Notes under the pieces: model-generated
The model's database searches: none
What the model was told of the DNA's origin: nothing
The model's input: only the letters and a program-made list of their open reading frames with translations
NCBI GenBank assembly: GCA_025769875.1
Contig: JAGFNK010000576.1
Coordinates: forward strand, 1-32,821
Direction: 5' to 3'
From: Russula earlei
Lineage: Eukaryota > Basidiomycota > Agaricomycetes > Russulales > Russulaceae
Length of the DNA stretch: 32,821 nucleotides
Program-made: the position numbers and the translations under genes
Shown: one piece after another, positions 30,846 through 32,821 of the stretch
Numbering within the stretch: position 1 is the stretch's first letter
Layout: each line of letters opens with the position of its first letter

Positions 30846-30853
30846 TGGGCCAT
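28976..30853 (-). CDS. ATG22: Atg22-type vacuolar amino-acid exporter, right copy
   Basis: Exons on the minus strand are 30564-30853, 30436-30509, 29731-30377, 29279-29679 and 28976-29206; introns are 54, 58, 51 and 72 bp. Family landmarks in order: WGWLSYAFASEVF, ICLEQFARDNGFLLP, TYSVSVALQALTVISMGGIA, SYRKPLLFGFAALGSLSAL, ANIGFGASIVVLNAYLPRLA, IGGSGAWWALFSIPALL, AAWFLLSD joined to GFTTLTSTALLF, YGAFQSYARALYAEIIPPGE, WYGLFSITDK joined to SSSFIGPLVVGL, and GNIRYAFVFLVFM. About ten membrane segments are visible. Atg22 exports amino acids from the vacuole after autophagic breakdown (known for yeast). Three one-base shifts are needed: an extra C near 30700, a missing A near 30600, a missing base near 29765. 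These are either early decay or sequence error. Confidence 0.88.
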
Positions 30854-31077
30854 GGTTAGGGTTACGAGTCACGTTCGGCCCGGCCCGGTTGAGGTGAGCT
30901 TTGTTGACACGTGTTTGGTTGTGTGCATTGCCAATTCGGTGCGGGGTCACTCGGCTTTCTTTGTTTGCCTTTTGCAAGCTTGACACAGGCTAGGGCTTGC
31001 TCTACGGCAGGGGCAAAGTACCGTAGAGAAGGTGTTTGTAGATAGCTAGACCCATCGATAAAACGCAAGCGTACAGG
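30854..31077. promoter_or_regulatory. Divergent promoter between ATG22 and TFIIS
   Basis: Only 224 bp separate the two start codons, which point away from each other, so regulatory sequence must be shared or closely packed. A CGGCCCGGCCCGG block (about 30877) is the most marked feature. No TATA box is seen, as is common for housekeeping genes. Confidence 0.6.
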
Positions 31078-32441
31078 ATGTCGGACATAGCCGATCTGAA
31101 GCGTCTAGTAAAGCACTTCAACAAGCCTCGTCGGAGAAGGTGCGCCCGTGCCCATCCCGTTTCCCGTCCGTTGATTTCTCTGCTGATTCATCTCGAATAG
31201 GAGATCGTCGACGTCCTGCTGGTGCTGAAGAAGGAGGCCAAGATCACCGAGGCCGTGCTAAGAGTGCGTCAACCGGTCGTCTGATTTATTTCTTCACCGT
31301 GCCACAGCGCCGACGCCCCCTTGTTTCTCTCATCATCGCAGGAGAGTAAGCCGGCCTCGCCGTCGGGAAGTTGCGTTCGCACGCGGCAAAAGATGTCTCC
31401 GAACTCGCCAAGGAGATCGTGCGCGCGTGGAAAACGGCGGTGGACAAGGAGAAGCAGGCCGCTGGGACCCTGCCAAAGGGCGCCGCGAAACCCGCAGGTG
31501 CGCATGTCTCGTCTCCTGGGCCATTAGCGTCGTGACAGAATGGCTCACCTTCGACAAGCTCATCCACCACGCAAAGCGTCAACTGCGTCCGTACCCACCC
31601 TCAAGCGCTGGCGCCTCGAGCAATGGCACCCGCACCGCTAAGAACGACGGCGTGAGTACGTCCATCACTGGCGACAAAACGCGCGACAAGTGCATCGAAA
31701 TGCTTTACGACGCCCTCGCGCTCGAATCGGGCTTCCGTACGTCTACTGCCCCTAACCTTATCAGCTTCTACTTACATCACGCCACGCTCAGCGTCCGACC
31801 TATATTGCAGCGTGCCCGCATGGTGGAAGAAACGGTGTGCAAGGATTCAAAGGGGACCACAGCGGCGTACAAGTCGAAGATACGGATGCTGTTTGTGAAT
31901 CTCAAAGACAAGAACAACCCGGCTTGCGCCGAAGCGTTACAGCTGGGATATACCCGCTCCGACGTTTGCAAGAATGACCAGTCAGGTCTGTCTTTGATCC
32001 ACTAGGATTCCTGGGGAAGTGTAGCTTACAGCGTTGGGTGAACGTGTCTCGCAGGAAATGGCTTCTGAGGAACGCAAGGCGGCCGACGCGAAGATTGAGA
32101 AGATAACTTATTCTTATCGCTCGGCGCGAGCGAGCAGCAGGCAGAAACAGACGCCTTCCAATGTGGCCGGTGCAGCAGGTAGGACGATCGGCAGTCTCCT
32201 TTTTAGTCCTGACCGCTCTCTTGTACCAGAGGAAATGTCGTTATCGCCAAGCCCAGACACGGAGCGCCGACGAACCCATGACCGTGCGTTGTTCCCCATT
32301 CTGGCGTCTGACTACGCTAACTTATCTATCGACAGACCTTTGTAACGTATGTTTTACTTCTCTCTCCTCTATGCATGTTTCTCAATCTTTACCTTTCCTA
32401 ATAGTTGCACAAACTGTAATCACAGGTGGAAGTTTTCGTAG
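31078..32441 (+). CDS. DST1: Transcription elongation factor TFIIS, nine exons
   Basis: Exons: 31078-31139, 31201-31263, 31342-31497, about 31580-31736, 31792-31985, 32055-32178, about 32232-32283, 32336-32346 and 32405-32441. The N-terminal LW/TFIIS-N domain has MSDIADLKRLVKHFNKP, EIVDVLLVLKKEAKITEAVL, and AGLAVGKLRSHAAKDV. The central domain has TGDKTRDKCIEMLYDALALES, GTTAAYKSKIRMLFVNLKDK, EMASEERKAADAKIEK. The C-terminal zinc ribbon has CGRC, the catalytic loop QTRSADEPMT, and TFVTCTNCNHRWKFS. TFIIS stimulates RNA cleavage by backtracked RNA polymerase II in the nucleus. About seven one-base deletions break the frame (near 31128, 31350, 31600, 31800, 31920, 31947, 32102) while the motifs are intact. 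Sequence error seems likelier than decay. One exon is only 11 nt. Confidence 0.93.
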
Positions 32442-32821
32442 ATCTCTACACATTCGCGAATGGCATCGCACTTTACTTTAGATTAGATCGACGTAGTTTG
32501 CTCTTTCTTGGCATTCTTATTCTTTTTCATGTTGCGCGTAGTAGTAGGTATTTTGATCTGCGGCTGCCATGTACATACCAACGTTTTTGCCTTCTTCCTG
32601 GCTTCGCAACCTGCGCTGGAGTTGGATTGAGCCTCATTGAAATGCTGTACCTCGTGACATGCGCCCTATCTAGTAGGGTTTTCATACCGGCTCGACCCTA
32701 GGAGGACCATCCCTTCTGTCGAGAGATGTATTAATGTAACATATGAAGATACACATCTCCTCGACTGGGGGAGGGAATCAGCTACCATCCGAACTTGGGA
32801 TATGCCAGGCTCACCTCATAC
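32442..32821. other. 3' flank of TFIIS, no recognised gene
   Basis: AT-rich sequence (TTTTCATG, TATTTTGATC) fits a 3' untranslated region to about 32550. The last 120 bases hold no frame that I can identify; the end of a neighbouring gene is possible. Confidence 0.4.

Overview
ORGANISM. The window looks like a filamentous basidiomycete, most probably an Agaricomycete. Genes are cut by many short introns (about 42-82 bp) into small exons, the host genes are eukaryotic (SUMO, the vacuolar transporter Atg22, transcription elongation factor TFIIS), and the transposon and orphan protein families are of the Agaricomycete type. No bacterial, rRNA, tRNA or CRISPR feature was seen.  LAYOUT. (1) 1-9482: 3' part of a dead Ty1/copia retrotransposon (integrase, reverse transcriptase, RNase H, 3' LTR). 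Its RNase H is split by a 6.2-kb DNA transposon (2806-9001, TA target duplication, minus-strand DDE transposase). That transposon carries two further insertions: a pogo-type element (3245-5747) in the transposase intron, 4 nt from the splice acceptor, and a 567-bp solo LTR (6311-6877, duplication GTCCC) in a transposase exon. (2) 9447-9966: a small secreted coiled-coil protein gene whose 3' end was cut off by the copia LTR. (3) 10364-13317: a pol-less, Ty3/gypsy-like LTR element with a degenerate gag. (4) 13318-17843: repeat debris with few CpG at its left, an LTR-like segment, and a long decayed coding region of unknown family (15567-17843). (5) 17844-19847: no recognisable gene. (6) 19848-20439: a six-exon SUMO gene on the minus strand. 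(7) 21165-30853: a direct duplication. Each copy pairs an uncharacterised gene (plus strand, motif WPGYGDFKRQIP) with an ATG22 gene (minus strand). The left copy is truncated and its ATG22 is clearly dead; the right copy is fuller. (8) 30854-31077: a short divergent promoter. (9) 31078-32441: a nine-exon TFIIS gene.  HOW IT FITS TOGETHER. The left half is a transposon graveyard with four resolvable insertion layers. The right half is euchromatic host sequence with housekeeping genes. ATG22 and TFIIS share an intergenic promoter. SUMO, Atg22 and TFIIS have no shared pathway and appear to be neighbours only. Several conserved genes, above all TFIIS, have isolated one-base deletions while their amino-acid motifs are kept. 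Sequence error should be considered before calling them pseudogenes.
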